From assembly GCA_938074045.1 (NCBI GenBank), contig CALJGI010000025.1, forward strand, positions 124,001 to 188,000: a stretch of DNA of 64,000 nt, read 5' to 3'. Within the stretch, counting starts at the first letter, position 1. Every line of letters begins with the position of its first letter. Of this stretch, positions 47,220 to 58,562 are shown piece by piece. The position numbers were made by a program, and so were the translations under genes. The notes beneath the pieces are model-generated. The model saw only the letters and a list, made by a program, of their open reading frames with translations. It was not told where the DNA came from and ran no database searches. The stretch comes from an uncultured Halieaceae bacterium (GTDB lineage: Bacteria; Pseudomonadota; Gammaproteobacteria; Pseudomonadales; Halieaceae).

Positions 47220-47280
47220 AATGGTCCCAGAGGCCGGACTTGACGGTCCGACGCTTCGGCCAGCACGCCTGCTTTGGCTT
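47220..47280 (-). repeat. Decayed partial copy of tRNA-Leu 3' half
   Basis: Positions 47220-47243 match 47295-47318 (the 3' end of tRNA-Leu plus flanking bases) at 23 of 24 bases. Further on, the segment around 47259-47276 weakly follows the variable-arm region of the tRNA, after an insertion of about 15 bases. The acceptor CCA and part of the T arm are recognisable but no anticodon arm is present. A run of T on the minus strand follows, so it may serve as part of the tRNA terminator. Confidence 0.6.
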
Positions 47281-47296
47281 TGACACACACAAATAA

Positions 47297-47383
47297 TGGT
47301 ACCAGAGGCCGGACTTGAACCGGCACGCCCGCTAAGGCAACGGATTTTGAATCCGTCGTGTCTACCAATTTCACCACTCTGGC
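47297..47383 (-). tRNA. tRNA-Leu (CAA)
   Basis: 87 bases with CCA encoded. The acceptor stem pairs GCCAGAG with CTCTGGT (a G-T first pair as in Escherichia coli leucine tRNAs) and the discriminator is A. The D arm has GTGGTGAAATTGGTAGACAC, the anticodon loop is TTCAAAA with anticodon CAA at 47347-47349 (reverse complement), and the long variable arm GCCTTAGCGGGC marks it as type II. The T arm is GCCGGTTCAAGTCCGGC. Confidence 0.97.
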
Positions 47384-47545
47384 ACGGGGAGCAGGATTAT
47401 AGCAATGCGCGTGCCAAGGTCAATCGGAAGTGGACTACATCACGCATATTTAAGATAGTGGGTACTGGTGGTGCTAACCTCCTGACTGGCGAAGTGCCCG
47501 CTGATCGGCTACCCTGCGTCGCCTCAATTTACACCGATTTATGCT

Positions 47546-49721
<2,176 letters not shown>

Positions 49722-49722
<1 letters not shown>

Positions 49723-50306
49723 TGGAGTTTGATCGGCTCTTGCAAACAGTAGAGATTGGTCTCAAAGAGGTCGAGTTGGCTGCACCCTCGTCGCGCCCGC
49801 AGGCGGCCGTTTTGATTTTGTTACAGGAGGGAATAGACGGTCCTGAGGTGGTGCTGACCCAGCGGGCAGACCATATGCGGCTACATCCCGGTGAAATCGC
49901 ATTTCCGGGTGGTCGTTGGGAGCCTGGCGATAGTGATGAGTGGCATACCGCGCTGCGGGAAACAGAAGAAGAACTGGCGCTGCCTTCCAGTAAAGTGCGG
50001 CCCCTGGGCAGGCTGGAGCATATGGTGACCCGATCGGAAATTGAGGTTTCTCCCTGCGTCGGGTATCTGGACGAGTCGTTTCCGTTTCTGCCAAACCTGG
50101 AAGAGTTGAATATGGTGTTCAGCGCGCCGCTGGCGTTTTTTGCTGCCCCCGACAATCTTCTGATCGAAGAAATCACCATAGACAAGAAATTACAGCGGGT
50201 GCCGCATTATCAATTTGGGAAACATGATATTTGGGGCGTGACGGCCTTTATGCTAGTGCGCCTTGCCAATATCGGTTTCAAGGCTGGAATTAAACTACGG
50301 AGGTAA
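49722..50306 (+). CDS. NUDIX hydrolase (NudL-like, probable CoA pyrophosphatase)
   Basis: A 194-residue protein with the sequence [20 protein letters not shown] before the NUDIX helix [11 protein letters not shown] (REtEEE metal-binding residues). The [11 protein letters not shown] run and the [16 protein letters not shown] spacing resemble the YeaB/NudL subgroup, which cleaves coenzyme A derivatives. Substrate is inferred. The ATG overlaps the last base of tgt, so it is part of the same transcript. Confidence 0.85.
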
Positions 50307-50310
50307 TAGA

Positions 50311-50847
50311 GTGATCTATCAATTGGGTGGGAAGAAGGTGCAGCTGCGTGGAGAGGGGCATTTCGTGGCTCCCAGTGCCGACATTATCGGTGATGTTGTG
50401 CTGGAGGAGAATGTCAGCGTATGGTTTAACGCCGTCATTCGTGGTGACACCCACCAGATTGTTATCGGTCCAGGTACCAACGTGCAGGATGGCAGCGTTA
50501 TCCACACTGATGATGGGGTGCCCTGTGTTCTCGGTCGCGGGATCACGGTGGGTCACCAGGCGATGATTCACGGTTGCGAGATCGGCGAGTACAGCCTTAT
50601 AGGTATTCAGGCTGTGGTATTGAATGGAGCCCGGATTGGCAAACACTGCATCATTGGCGCAAATGCACTAATTCCAGAAGGAATGGAGATACCTGATGGG
50701 TCACTCGTGCTTGGATCACCGGGACGGGTTAAACGGGAGTTGACTGAAGAACAGCAACAGATGCTGGTGGTGCAGGCCAAACATTATGCGGCCAATGGTC
50801 ATCGTTTTAATACTGAGCTAGTTGAGCAAGACCTGGAAGTTGACTAG
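50311..50847 (+). CDS. Gamma-carbonic anhydrase family protein (YrdA-like)
   Basis: A 178-residue left-handed beta-helix protein of hexapeptide repeats ([20 protein letters not shown] onward). The zinc-binding histidines of the gamma-carbonic anhydrase fold are visible in VIHTDDG and [10 protein letters not shown]. Family length is typical. Many such proteins have weak or no anhydrase activity, so the reaction is uncertain. The GTG at 50311 is chosen because CGGAGG lies 7-12 bases upstream. It converges with yfjD, overlapping its end by 4 bases. Confidence 0.88.
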   Translation: MIYQLGGKKVQLRGEGHFVAPSADIIGDVVLEENVSVWFNAVIRGDTHQIVIGPGTNVQDGSVIHTDDGVPCVLGRGITVGHQAMIHGCEIGEYSLIGIQAVVLNGARIGKHCIIGANALIPEGMEIPDGSLVLGSPGRVKRELTEEQQQMLVVQAKHYAANGHRFNTELVEQDLEVD

Positions 50848-52124
50848 ACAGATTCCTCGTAGGAGCGGTCCGCTGATTCTTGGGCCCGTACGGCCTGGAT
50901 GACATTGCCCCTTAATTCCAGGATTTCGAGACAGTAGCCATTGATCATGAGGCCGGCATTGGCATCGGGAAAAGCTTCCAGGTATTCGAGCATCAACCCA
51001 TTCAGAGTTTTGGGGCCATCAGTGGGTAGGTCCCAGGTCAACTCCTTGTTGATATCGCGGATGTTGGCGCTGCCATTGATGAGAAATGCGCCATCACGCT
51101 GTGGGTAGATATCCTCAATTTCATCGGCAAGATTAGAGGTGAATTCACCCACAATCTCTTCGAGAATATCTTCCAACGTCACCAATCCCATAACGTCGCC
51201 GTATTCATCAACCACCATCGCGATGCGACGCTTTTGTTTTTGAAAGTTCAGTAATTGTGTGTTGAGTGGCGTCGCCTCGGGAACAAAGTACGGCTTGTCC
51301 ATCTGTTCCAGCAGGGTGTCCCGATCAACGCCACCTCCAGCCACCAGACGGCTGACATGCCGCAGATGTAACATGCCCTCAACGCTGTTTATGTCTTCCC
51401 GGTATACTGGAATGCGCGTGTATTCACTGCTCTGAAGACGGCGCAATATACTGGCATCGCTCTCATCCAGATCAATGCCGAATACCTCATTTCGCGGAAT
51501 CATGATGTCGTTTACCGTGACCTGCTCAAGATCGAGGATACTCAACAACATTGCCTGGTGTTGATCCGGAATATGATGCCCCGCTTCTCCTACGATACTG
51601 CGCAACTCGTCAGAGCTGATGGCGTGATCACGCTGCCGCGACGGGTCTACCCCAAACAGTCGCAGCAGTCTGTTGGTAATCTGATTTACCAGCCAGACCA
51701 GTGGATACATCAGCTTCATCAAAGGCAGCAGTATGACGCTGGCGGGGAATGCTATTTTCTCGGGGTGCAATGCTGCTACCGTCTTGGGTGTGATCTCGGC
51801 GAAAATCAATATGGCGAGGGTAAGCAAGATGCTGGATAGCACGACACCGGCGTCTCCGTACAGTCGTATGGCGATCACCGTGGCAATTGACGCCGCGAGA
51901 ATATTGACCAGATTATTGCCGATCAGTATCAAGCCGATCAGTCTGTCCGGGCGGCGCAGCAATCTGGACGCACGGCGCGCACCCCGATGATTCTTGTCAC
52001 GGAGGTGTTTCAGTCGGAAACGGTTCAGCGACATCATCGCGGTCTCGGAACTTGAAAAGAAGCCCGAGAAAATGATCAGCGCAACCAATATTGAGAAGAG
52101 AATACCCAGCGGTGCTTCGTCCAA
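50844..52124 (-). CDS. CNNM/CorC-type membrane protein (YfjD-like)
   Basis: A 426-residue protein with an N-terminal DUF21/CNNM membrane domain ([50 protein letters not shown]). Two CBS domains (about residues 205-325, with VMIPR-type [12 protein letters not shown] and [23 protein letters not shown]) and a CorC_HlyC C-terminal domain follow. The family is linked to magnesium or cobalt efflux. The start is TTG at 52124 after AGGAGT. It is placed before ypjD-ffh as in Escherichia coli. Confidence 0.9.
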   Translation of the reverse strand: MDEAPLGILFSILVALIIFSGFFSSSETAMMSLNRFRLKHLRDKNHRGARRASRLLRRPDRLIGLILIGNNLVNILAASIATVIAIRLYGDAGVVLSSILLTLAILIFAEITPKTVAALHPEKIAFPASVILLPLMKLMYPLVWLVNQITNRLLRLFGVDPSRQRDHAISSDELRSIVGEAGHHIPDQHQAMLLSILDLEQVTVNDIMIPRNEVFGIDLDESDASILRRLQSSEYTRIPVYREDINSVEGMLHLRHVSRLVAGGGVDRDTLLEQMDKPYFVPEATPLNTQLLNFQKQKRRIAMVVDEYGDVMGLVTLEDILEEIVGEFTSNLADEIEDIYPQRDGAFLINGSANIRDINKELTWDLPTDGPKTLNGLMLEYLEAFPDANAGLMINGYCLEILELRGNVIQAVRAQESADRSYEESV

Positions 52125-52207
52125 CTAGGCCGGTACTCCTGAGATATGTCGAACGCGTATCTTGAAGAAAAGTTTCACCGCGGGCAAGTGCCAGATGCTA
52201 TGTTGTA

Positions 52208-53008
52208 TCAAACTTGGCCCAGCACCAGCTCGAGCACGAATTTACTGCCAAAAAACCCGAGCATAAGGACAATAAATCCACCGAGAGTCCACCGCACCGC
52301 CGTCTTGCTGCGCCAGCCTCTTATGTGGCGCCCCCACAGCAGGGTCGAAAAGGTGACCCAGGCAGCGACGGTTAATATGGTTTTGTGTGCGAGTCGCTGT
52401 TCGAACATGTCCTCGAGAAACAGGAATCCGCTACCTATGGAGAACGTCAGCAGGATGACCCCCAGCCAGATCAGTTCGAACAGCATGGTCTCCATTAACT
52501 GCAGGGGTGGCAGCATTCTGACCAGACCAGTGGTGCGGTGATGTTTGAGTCGTGAGTCGAGTAAGGCCAGAGCGAGCGCTTGCAGTGCAGCGATGGTGAG
52601 AACGGCGTAGGCCAGTGCTGAGATGACAATGTGCATCAGCAGTCCGATATCAAAGTCTGTTGCTTTAGTCCGTGTGGTAGGCGTAATGGCGGCGAGTGCG
52701 ACGGTAAGAGCGGCCAGTGGCAGCAGGATTACCAGCAGGTTTTGCAGTGGTCGACGTTTGAGGCTGAGCAAAGTCGCGATGCCAACAAGCAGGAAAATCA
52801 GCGATGAAGCCTGAAAAAATCCCAGACTGTATCCCTCTCCCAACATAGCTGTTTGAGTTAGGCTCATACCGTGGCATAGCATCGCAAGCAGTGCAGTCCA
52901 AGCGGCTGCGGGCAGAAGCTTGTCTCTCTGTTGCAAAACTTCGCGACACTGCAATGCTGCGGCGGTCAGGTATAGAAGTATCGCTGCGGACGCATACAGG
53001 CCTGCCAT
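52208..53008 (-). CDS. CcsA-like inner membrane protein YpjD
   Basis: A 266-residue protein with about eight hydrophobic segments, related to the cytochrome c assembly protein CcsA/ResC family. It has the features GLLMHIVISALAYAVLTIAALQA-type (quoted: MHIVISALAYAVLTIAAL), WLGVILLTFSIGSGFLFLED and a tryptophan-rich LLWGRHIRGWRSKTAVRW end with the WGRH motif. In Escherichia coli the homologue ypjD sits beside ffh, as here. Whether it handles haem is not known. The ATG at 53008 is preferred over the GTG one codon upstream. Confidence 0.85.
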   Translation of the reverse strand: MAGLYASAAILLYLTAAALQCREVLQQRDKLLPAAAWTALLAMLCHGMSLTQTAMLGEGYSLGFFQASSLIFLLVGIATLLSLKRRPLQNLLVILLPLAALTVALAAITPTTRTKATDFDIGLLMHIVISALAYAVLTIAALQALALALLDSRLKHHRTTGLVRMLPPLQLMETMLFELIWLGVILLTFSIGSGFLFLEDMFEQRLAHKTILTVAAWVTFSTLLWGRHIRGWRSKTAVRWTLGGFIVLMLGFFGSKFVLELVLGQV

Positions 53009-53151
53009 CACAGCAAAGCTACCGTGATACCAAGCCTGGGCGTTTGGCAGAACTTCGGGTAATAGGATTTGGGCTTGTTCATGTGCTCAAGTATACTCGC
53101 GCTGTCGCCGTTCCGGAAACAAACCCCGATTGTAGAGGTGAAATCTGTCTC

Positions 53152-54522
53152 ATGTTTGAAAATTTAGCCGATCGCTTGACTCAAAGCCTGCGCAATGTCA
53201 CAGGGAAGGCGGTGCTTTCCGAGGATAACATCGGTGAAACGCTGCGCGAGGTGCGCCTGGCACTGTTGGAAGCAGATGTGGCGTTACCCGTGGTCAAGGA
53301 CTTTGTGGCGGCAGTGAAACAGCGTGCATTGGGGAGTGAGGTTGCCAGTAGCCTGAGCCCCGGACAGGCCTTTGTAAAAATTGTTCAGGCTGAACTTGAG
53401 CAGGTCATGGGTGTGGCTAATGAAGGCTTGAATCTCAGTACTGAGCCACCTGCCGTAATTCTTGTCGCCGGACTTCAGGGCGCTGGTAAAACCACATCGG
53501 TGGCAAAACTGGCCCGTTTTCTCCGGGAGCGAGAAAAAAAATCTGTGATGGTAGTCAGTGCGGATGTGTATCGTCCCGCTGCGATTAAACAGCTGGAAAC
53601 CCTGGCGGATGAAGTGGGTGTCACCTGCTTTCCCAGTGACACCAGTCAGGCACCGCTGGCTATCGTGGATGCTGCGGTTAAAGAGGCCAGGATAAAGTTC
53701 GCCGATGTGTTGATTGTAGACACCGCGGGCCGATTGACCGTTGATGTGGATATGATGGATGAGATAGGTCAACTGCAGAAAGCGCTCAACCCTGTTGAAA
53801 CCCTGTTTGTTGTGGATTCTCTCACCGGGCAGGATGCAGCCAACACTGCTGCGGCGTTCAATAAGGCACTCACGCTCACCGGTGTTGTGTTAACCAAGGT
53901 TGATGCAGATGCGCGGGGCGGAGCGGCGTTATCCGTTCGCTCAGTCACAGGGAAGCCGATCAAGTTTCTGGGTGTGGGTGAAAAAACGACCGCTCTGGAT
54001 CCCTTCCACCCGGACCGAATTGCCTCCCGGATTCTGGGTATGGGTGATGTTCTCTCTCTGATAGAAGAGGTGGAGCAAAAGGTAGACCGCAAGAAAGCCG
54101 ATAAACTGGCCAAGAAGATAAAGAAAGGCAAACGTTTTGATCTTGAGGATTTCCGCGAGCAGCTTCAACAAATGAATAACATGGGTGGTATGGGCAATAT
54201 GCTGGAGAAACTGCCCGGCATGGGAAATATGGCGCAAATAGCTCAGGCGCAGGTGGATAACCGCAGTTTCGCCCGCATGGAAGCGATTATCAGCTCCATG
54301 ACACCAAAGGAGCGTCGCAATCCTGACATTCTCAATGGCTCCCGTAAACGACGTATTACCCAAGGCAGTGGAACACAGATTCAGGATCTGAATCGATTGC
54401 TGAAGCAGCACAAGCAGATGCAGAAAATGATGAAGAAAATGAAAGGCGGTGGAATGGAAAAAATGATGCGCGGTCTCGGCGGCATGGGCCAACCCCCGGG
54501 CGGTGGATTTCCATTTCAATAG
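53152..54522 (+). CDS. ffh: Signal recognition particle protein Ffh
   Basis: GTPase that binds signal sequences and 4.5S RNA to target membrane proteins. The 456-residue protein starts MFENLADRLTQSLRNVTGKAVL (N domain, quoted in part). G domain motifs are GLQGAGKTTSVAKLA, DTAGRL and TKVDADARGGAALS. The methionine-rich M domain ends MQKMMKKMKGGGMEKMMRG. The ATG at 53152 matches the family start; the frame extends 87 codons further upstream without support. Length is normal. Confidence 0.97.
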   Translation: MFENLADRLTQSLRNVTGKAVLSEDNIGETLREVRLALLEADVALPVVKDFVAAVKQRALGSEVASSLSPGQAFVKIVQAELEQVMGVANEGLNLSTEPPAVILVAGLQGAGKTTSVAKLARFLREREKKSVMVVSADVYRPAAIKQLETLADEVGVTCFPSDTSQAPLAIVDAAVKEARIKFADVLIVDTAGRLTVDVDMMDEIGQLQKALNPVETLFVVDSLTGQDAANTAAAFNKALTLTGVVLTKVDADARGGAALSVRSVTGKPIKFLGVGEKTTALDPFHPDRIASRILGMGDVLSLIEEVEQKVDRKKADKLAKKIKKGKRFDLEDFREQLQQMNNMGGMGNMLEKLPGMGNMAQIAQAQVDNRSFARMEAIISSMTPKERRNPDILNGSRKRRITQGSGTQIQDLNRLLKQHKQMQKMMKKMKGGGMEKMMRGLGGMGQPPGGGFPFQ

Positions 54523-54591
54523 ACCGGGTCGGCGGGCGTTGCCGGTCGTTCTAAGCCCCCGAAATACTTATGAATTTCTCCCTTAAAAAGG

Positions 54592-54620
54592 TTCCCAACC
54601 TGTCCTCATTAACGTAGAAT
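54592..54620 (+). promoter_or_regulatory. Candidate promoter of the rpsP operon
   Basis: TTCCCA (54592-54597) and TAGAAT (54615-54620) are 17 bases apart, about 100 bases before rpsP in the 191-base ffh/rpsP gap. The minus-10 box matches well, the minus-35 moderately. Confidence 0.4.
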
Positions 54621-54675
54621 ACGCCACCTTTCGCGCCCGGCGAAGTTTGCGTGGGCTGAATAACTACGGATTTTC

Positions 54676-54698
54676 GCGGCTTTTAGCCGCATTTTTAT
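54676..54698 (+). terminator. Terminator-like hairpin in the rpsP leader
   Basis: GCGGCT (54676-54681) pairs perfectly with AGCCGC (54685-54690) around a TTT loop and is followed by ATTTTTAT. It is only 16 bases before the rpsP ATG, downstream of the candidate promoter. It could end ffh transcripts or act as an attenuator for rpsP-rimM-trmD-rplS. Confidence 0.5.
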
Positions 54699-54713
54699 GG
54701 GAAATAGTGAACG

Positions 54714-54959
54714 ATGGTGACAATTCGTTTGTCTCGAGGCGGTGCCAAGAAGCGCCCTTTTTACCACCTGACAGTATCAGATAGCCGTAACCCCCGTGAC
54801 GGACGGTTTATTGAGCGGGTAGGATTTTTTAACCCTATCGCCAAAGGACAGGAAGAGCGTCTGCGCGTGGATAGTGATCGTATCGACTATTGGGTTGGCC
54901 AGGGTGCACAAATGTCAGATCGTGTTGCGTCACTGGTAAAGGAAGCGGCAGCAGCCTGA
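54714..54959 (+). CDS. rpsP: Ribosomal protein bS16
   Basis: Small-subunit ribosomal protein. The 81-residue sequence [37 protein letters not shown] and [19 protein letters not shown] matches S16 throughout. First gene of the conserved rpsP-rimM-trmD-rplS operon. Confidence 0.98.
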   Translation: MVTIRLSRGGAKKRPFYHLTVSDSRNPRDGRFIERVGFFNPIAKGQEERLRVDSDRIDYWVGQGAQMSDRVASLVKEAAAA

Positions 54960-54975
54960 TTGTCGGAGTGGGTCC

Positions 54976-55512
54976 ATGACTGACCGACCAATGCAGGAAC
55001 TGGTTGTCGGCCGGATTACCGGTGCAGTTGGACTCAAAGGATGGTTGAAGCTGCAGTCATTTACCGATCCCGCGGAGAACATTCTCCAGTATGGCGAGCT
55101 TACGATGGAGTGCGGCGGAGTGAGGCGGGCACTTGAGATTGATGGCAGCCGAGTGCAAGGCAGGGGATTGGCAGTTCATGTGCTCGGCATTGATGATCGC
55201 AATGCGGCGGAGGAACTGGGGAAGGGAAATATCCTCATGCCCGTGGAGTCACTTCCGCAATTGAACGAAGAAGAATATTACTGGCATCAACTGGAGGGAT
55301 TACAGGTGGTGTTGGAGCAGGATGTCAAACAAGTGCTGGGCGTGGTTGATCACCTGATAGCAACCGGCGCGAATGACGTTCTGGCGGTAGTGCCCTGTGA
55401 TGGGAGCCGGGACGGCAAAAAGAGATTGATTCCGTATCTACCTGGCACGGTCGTGAAACGGGTAGATGTTGTAGTGGGGCAGATTGAAGTCGACTGGGAT
55501 CCTGACTTCTGA
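54976..55512 (+). CDS. rimM: 16S rRNA processing protein RimM
   Basis: Maturation factor for the 30S subunit head that binds S19. The 178-residue protein has the N-terminal beta-barrel (VVGRITGAVGLKGWLKLQSF at about residues 10-29) and the C-terminal PRC-barrel (EEYYWHQLEGLQVV onward). The end has LIPYLPGTVVKRVDVVVGQI and VDWDPDF, typical of RimM. It is 16 bases after rpsP. Confidence 0.96.
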   Translation: MTDRPMQELVVGRITGAVGLKGWLKLQSFTDPAENILQYGELTMECGGVRRALEIDGSRVQGRGLAVHVLGIDDRNAAEELGKGNILMPVESLPQLNEEEYYWHQLEGLQVVLEQDVKQVLGVVDHLIATGANDVLAVVPCDGSRDGKKRLIPYLPGTVVKRVDVVVGQIEVDWDPDF

Positions 55513-55537
55513 GAACCGAAGATTAGCGGAGGTGGCG

Positions 55538-56281
55538 GTGCGAATTGACGTAGTCACCTTGTTCCCGGAGATGATGGCAGCTGTCTCCGACTTCGGCGTG
55601 ATAGCGCGGGCTATAAACGTCGGAATATTGACTATAGATAGCTGGAACCCGCGGGATTACACGATCGACAAGCATCGCCGGGTGGATGATAGACCCTACG
55701 GTGGTGGCCCTGGCATGTTGATGGGCCCCGAGCCTTTGGCGGCGACCATTGACGCTGTGCATGCGAAGCATGGCGCGCAGTCTCGAGTGGTTATGATGAG
55801 CCCTCAAGGCCGACCGCTGAAACACAGCGATGTGATGCGGCTGGCGGCGACTGAAGGTTTTGTGCTGATAGCGGGTCGTTATGAAGGGATCGATGAACGG
55901 CTTATAAACAGTCGGGTAGATGAAGAAATTTCGCTGGGAGACTTCGTGCTCAGCGGGGGCGAGATAGCAGCCATGGCTGTGATAGACGCGGTGAGCAGGC
56001 AATTGCCTGGCGTACTTGGGCATGAAATGTCGGCCGAGTCTGAGTCGTTTGCCGAGGGATTGCTGGAAGGACCGCAGTATACGCGTCCCGAGGTTTTCGA
56101 AGGACAAGCAGTACCAGAGGTATTGCTCAGCGGTGACCATGAGGCTATACGTCGATGGCGTTTGCGGGAGTCGCTGTTGAGAACATATGAGCGTCGCTCC
56201 GACTTGCTTGATGAAGTTGAGCTGACGTTGGAGCAGAAAGAAATACTGGCGGACTGTGTCCGTGAAAGACATAAGCTGTGA
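55538..56281 (+). CDS. trmD: tRNA (guanine-N1)-methyltransferase TrmD
   Basis: Methylates G37 next to the anticodon using SAM through a knotted SPOUT fold. The 247-residue protein starts RIDVVTLFPEMMAAV. It has the knot motifs MMSPQGRPL, IAGRYEGIDER and DFVLSGGEIAAM, then RPEVFEGQAVPEVLLSGDH. The GTG at 55538 is chosen because GGAGG lies at 55528-55532; the open frame continues back into rimM. Confidence 0.96.
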   Translation: MRIDVVTLFPEMMAAVSDFGVIARAINVGILTIDSWNPRDYTIDKHRRVDDRPYGGGPGMLMGPEPLAATIDAVHAKHGAQSRVVMMSPQGRPLKHSDVMRLAATEGFVLIAGRYEGIDERLINSRVDEEISLGDFVLSGGEIAAMAVIDAVSRQLPGVLGHEMSAESESFAEGLLEGPQYTRPEVFEGQAVPEVLLSGDHEAIRRWRLRESLLRTYERRSDLLDEVELTLEQKEILADCVRERHKL

Positions 56282-56311
56282 AGCTAGGAACAGGTACAAC
56301 AGGAGCAGAAA

Positions 56312-56674
56312 ATGAGCGCTAACAAGATTATTGCCGAGCTTGAAGCAGAACAGATGGACAAAGAAATTCCCGAGTTCGGACCCGGAGATACCGTAGTGGT
56401 GCAGGTCCGAGTCAAAGAAGGCAATCGTGAGCGTTTGCAGGCCTTTGAAGGCGTTGTTTTGGGTAAGCGCAACCGTGGGTTGAATTCCGCTTTCACTGTT
56501 CGCAAGATTTCCCACGGTGTTGGTGTCGAGCGTACCTTCCAGACCTACAGCAAGTTGGTAGAGAGTATCACCGTCAAGCGACGCGGCGATGTTCGTCAGG
56601 CCAAGTTGTACTATCTGCGTGAACTCAGTGGACGCGCTGCCCGCATCAAGGAAAAGCTGGCCACTGTCCGCTGA
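56312..56674 (+). CDS. rplS: Ribosomal protein bL19
   Basis: Large-subunit ribosomal protein at the subunit interface. The 120-residue sequence [46 protein letters not shown] and [17 protein letters not shown] matches L19 fully. Last gene of the rpsP operon; AGGAGC precedes the ATG. Confidence 0.98.
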   Translation: MSANKIIAELEAEQMDKEIPEFGPGDTVVVQVRVKEGNRERLQAFEGVVLGKRNRGLNSAFTVRKISHGVGVERTFQTYSKLVESITVKRRGDVRQAKLYYLRELSGRAARIKEKLATVR

Positions 56675-56709
56675 TCTGCTGAATATACCCGGACGCAGAC
56701 GAGTCAATT

Positions 56710-57621
56710 TTGGCTGAGGCGACCGGGATTCCCAGCGAAGCACAGGTCGAGCACTATCTCGATGCTCTGTGGATGGAAAAAGGGCTCAGTGAGAATACAC
56801 TGAGCGCTTATCGCCGGGATTTGCAGCAATTCGCCAGCTGGCTTCACGCCCAGCGTGGCGCTACCTTACGGCAAGCCAGTCACGCCGATCTCTTGGAACA
56901 CCTCGGTCACCGCCTGCAGGCGGGCTATTCCGCACGCTCTACGGCGCGCTTTGTCTCCTGTGCCCGCGGTTTTTACCAATTTCAGTTGCGCGAATCTCTT
57001 ATGTCCCTTGATCCCTCATTGGATATTGACAGCCCTAAACTGGGGCGACCATTGCCCAAGGATTTAAGCGAGCAGGATGTCGAAAAGCTGCTGGCAGAGC
57101 CCGATCAGGAGGATGCCCTGGAATATCGTGATCGTGCTATGCTGGAGTTGCTCTACGCCTGCGGTTTGCGGGTTTCAGAGCTCGTAGGATTACAAATGAG
57201 TGAGATCAATCTGAATCAGGGTGTGGTCCGCATATTTGGCAAAGGTGGGAAGGAACGACTGGTTCCTATGGGGGAGGAAGCCCTGGCCTGGATACGGGGG
57301 TTTTTGTCGGGGGCACGACGAGAATTACTGGGCGAGAAACGTACCGAGGCCGTGTTTCCCACACGCCGCGGCAATGCGATGACCCGCCAGGCATTCTGGT
57401 ATCGCATCAAGCTCTATGCCACTCGCGCAGGGATCAACAAGGTGATTTCGCCACATACACTGCGCCATGCGTTTGCCACCCACCTGATCAATCATGGTGC
57501 TGACTTGCGTGTAGTTCAGTTATTATTGGGTCATAGCGACCTCACCACAACACAAATCTACACCCATGTAGCCAGACAGCGAATGCAGGAACTGCACGCG
57601 CAACACCACCCTCGTGGTTGA
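56710..57621 (+). CDS. xerD: Site-specific tyrosine recombinase XerD
   Basis: With XerC it resolves chromosome dimers at dif. The 303-residue protein has the SAM-like N-terminal domain (YLDALWMEKGLSENTLSAYR). The catalytic residues are Arg in YACGLRVSELVGL, Lys in GKGGKERLVP, His and Arg in SPHTLRHAFATHL, His in LGHSDLTTTQ and the Tyr nucleophile in IYTHV. It aligns with Escherichia coli XerD end to end (HHPRG at the C-terminus). The start is TTG at 56710 without a clear ribosome site. The adjacent dsbC matches the enterobacterial order. Confidence 0.96.
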   Translation: MAEATGIPSEAQVEHYLDALWMEKGLSENTLSAYRRDLQQFASWLHAQRGATLRQASHADLLEHLGHRLQAGYSARSTARFVSCARGFYQFQLRESLMSLDPSLDIDSPKLGRPLPKDLSEQDVEKLLAEPDQEDALEYRDRAMLELLYACGLRVSELVGLQMSEINLNQGVVRIFGKGGKERLVPMGEEALAWIRGFLSGARRELLGEKRTEAVFPTRRGNAMTRQAFWYRIKLYATRAGINKVISPHTLRHAFATHLINHGADLRVVQLLLGHSDLTTTQIYTHVARQRMQELHAQHHPRG

Positions 57622-57673
57622 GGAACTTACACTGCCGCCATGGATCAAAGAAGTGCGGCCACCAGGAGAATTT

Positions 57674-58432
57674 ATGAAGCTCGCTCGACCTGTTCTGACC
57701 CTAGCCACCGTTTTTTTGATGGCGACGGGAATATTCGCCAGTCCGACATCCGCCGATGCCGTTGCGGCTGACGCTGAGAAAACCATTCGCGCGCGATTCG
57801 CAGCGGCGCGTCCCGACTTTGAAATCGCCTCCATCTCCGCCAGTGAACTACCCGGCTTGTACGCCGTTCAACTCGTCAGTGGGCCGGTGCTTTACAGCGA
57901 TGCCGGGGGTACGCATTTTGTTTTCGGAGATCTGTTTCAGGTGGGTGCGGCGGGATTTCGCAATTTGTCCGCTGAACGCCGGGATACAGAGCGCAGCGAA
58001 CAACTGGCTGATATTCCAACCGCGGAGATGATCGTGTTTCCCGCCGAGGGCGAAAGGCGAGCCTTCGTCAGTGTATTTACTGATGTGGATTGCTTTTATT
58101 GTCAGAAACTCCACCAGGAAGTCCCTGAGCTTAATCGCCGTGGTGTAGAAGTTCGCTATCTTGCCTATCCGCGTGCCGGGGTTGGCTCCGACAGTTATCG
58201 CAAGATTGCTTCCGCCTGGTGCGCCAGCGACAAGCTGACTGCGATGACCCGCCTCAAAAACAGGGAAACTATCCCCGACAACGTCTGTCCAGGAAATCCT
58301 GTTGCCGATCAGTTCTTGCTTGGACAGAAGGTCGGTGTAACGGGTACCCCCGCCCTTGTGTTGGAGTCGGGTCAGTTGTTGCCAGGTTTCATGCCAGCTG
58401 ATGCACTGGTGCAGCGTTTGGGTATTAATTAG
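57674..58432 (+). CDS. dsbC: Thiol:disulfide interchange protein DsbC
   Basis: Periplasmic disulfide isomerase. The 252-residue protein has a signal peptide (LARPVLTLATVFLMATGIFA, about residues 3-22), an N-terminal dimerisation domain and a thioredoxin domain. The active site is CFYC at Cys140 and Cys143 (FTDVDCFYCQKLH), where Escherichia coli has CGYC. The cis-proline loop is TGTPALV. The ATG at 57674 follows AGGAGAA. It is downstream of xerD as in Escherichia coli, where recJ also follows. Confidence 0.95.
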   Translation: MKLARPVLTLATVFLMATGIFASPTSADAVAADAEKTIRARFAAARPDFEIASISASELPGLYAVQLVSGPVLYSDAGGTHFVFGDLFQVGAAGFRNLSAERRDTERSEQLADIPTAEMIVFPAEGERRAFVSVFTDVDCFYCQKLHQEVPELNRRGVEVRYLAYPRAGVGSDSYRKIASAWCASDKLTAMTRLKNRETIPDNVCPGNPVADQFLLGQKVGVTGTPALVLESGQLLPGFMPADALVQRLGIN

Positions 58433-58472
58433 CAAAAATAGCATGGTATTAGCGGCTGCTAGTCTCTAGCCG

Positions 58473-58501
58473 TTGACACTCTCAACAGCGCTGAGTATGG
58501 T
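58473..58501 (+). promoter_or_regulatory. Strong sigma-70 promoter for alaC-hom-thrC
   Basis: TTGACA (58473-58478) is a perfect minus-35 box. TATGGT (58496-58501) follows after exactly 17 bases, 62 bases upstream of the alaC start. No leader peptide or attenuator is visible in the short leader. Confidence 0.65.
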
Positions 58502-58562
58502 TCCCGTCCCTGTGAAGGCGGGGGCCCACATCCCCGCAACAAATACCTGATCGAGCGATACT

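Noticed and set aside
55523-56743. A 406-codon minus-strand open frame across trmD and rplS
   Set aside because: It lies opposite two clear, conserved genes, has no recognisable domain and its composition is that of an antisense shadow.
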